NCBI GenBank assembly: GCA_016202725.1
Contig: JACQOD010000046.1
Location: forward strand, 1-5,201
Direction of reading: 5' to 3'
DNA from: Candidatus Aenigmatarchaeota archaeon
GTDB taxonomy: Archaea > Aenigmatarchaeota > Aenigmatarchaeia > QMZP01
DNA length: 5,201 nt
This document shows positions 5,143 through 5,201 of the stretch, piece after piece. The notes below the pieces were generated by a model that had not been told where the DNA came from, made no database searches, and saw nothing but the letters and a program-made list of their open reading frames with translations. The position numbers and the translations under genes were made by a program. The number at the start of each line of letters is the position of its first letter. The first letter of the stretch is position 1.

Positions 5143-5201
5143 CATCATCTCCTCGTCCGAGGCCTTGAAGACGGTTCACGTTATGCTGTGGTTCGCCCTT
5201 A

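Noticed and set aside
5126..5180. Possible further copies of the dispersed repeat (GCCTGCGG then CAATG near 5125-5141; CCTTGAA at 5164-5170), and a GATG-GCG-CCGCCAA-like stretch near 142-157
   Set aside because: Only short blocks match and their spacing differs from copies A and B. This is below what I can call by eye.
5078..5200. Minus-strand open frame of about 40 codons entering from the right edge
   Set aside because: It has no recognisable C-terminal motif and it overlaps an equally open plus-strand frame. It cannot be told from chance.
5122..5201. Possible start of a new plus-strand gene (ATG at 5122, frame open to the window edge)
   Set aside because: No TATA box is found about 25 nt upstream, only 26 codons are visible and no motif is recognisable. 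The same frame is open from the ftsZ stop onward, so openness is uninformative.
1..5201. tRNA, rRNA, CRISPR array or insertion-sequence transposase
   Set aside because: No T-loop or anticodon-arm pattern, no regularly spaced direct repeats and no transposase motifs were seen on either strand.

Overview
The window looks like a GC-rich archaeal chromosome segment. Four things support this. The FtsZ is of the archaeal FtsZ1 type. The peptidyl-prolyl isomerase is the long archaeal FKBP form. A zinc-ribbon/Hsp20-like protein and a small HTH regulator are both of archaeal families. Most strikingly, genes are preceded by archaeal TATA boxes (TTTAAATA, TTTATAAA, TTTTTAA, ACATATAT) centred about 23-27 nt before the start codon, as expected for leaderless mRNAs. 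A DPANN-type lineage (for example Woesearchaeota-like) is possible, but the sequence alone does not settle it.

Layout: 1-239 is non-coding, with an AT-rich, palindrome-rich island at 3-35 and the promoter of the first gene. 240-902 (+) encodes a zinc-ribbon plus alpha-crystallin-like protein. It converges on 962-1270 (-), a small HTH regulator with a palindrome over its promoter. 1271-1559 is a divergent intergenic region holding one copy (A) of a dispersed repeat. 1560-1886 (+), an unrecognised 108-residue protein, runs directly into 1892-2722 (+), a secreted thermonuclease with a lamin-tail domain. 2723-3014 holds a second, inverted copy (B) of the repeat and the next promoter. 3015-3725 (+) is an FKBP-type prolyl isomerase, and 3856-4953 (+) is FtsZ. 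4954-5201 has no convincing gene; it contains a perfect 8-bp inverted repeat.

How it fits together: FtsZ, FKBP and the Hsp20-like protein are housekeeping division and protein-folding genes, each apparently with its own promoter. The accessory-looking part is the two-gene unit at 1560-2722 (unknown small protein plus exported nuclease). It is bracketed by inverted copies of a repeat of at least 155 bp and lies divergently from a regulator that may control itself. That bracketed unit is the best candidate for something undescribed. The evidence for mobility or joint function is structural and inferential only.
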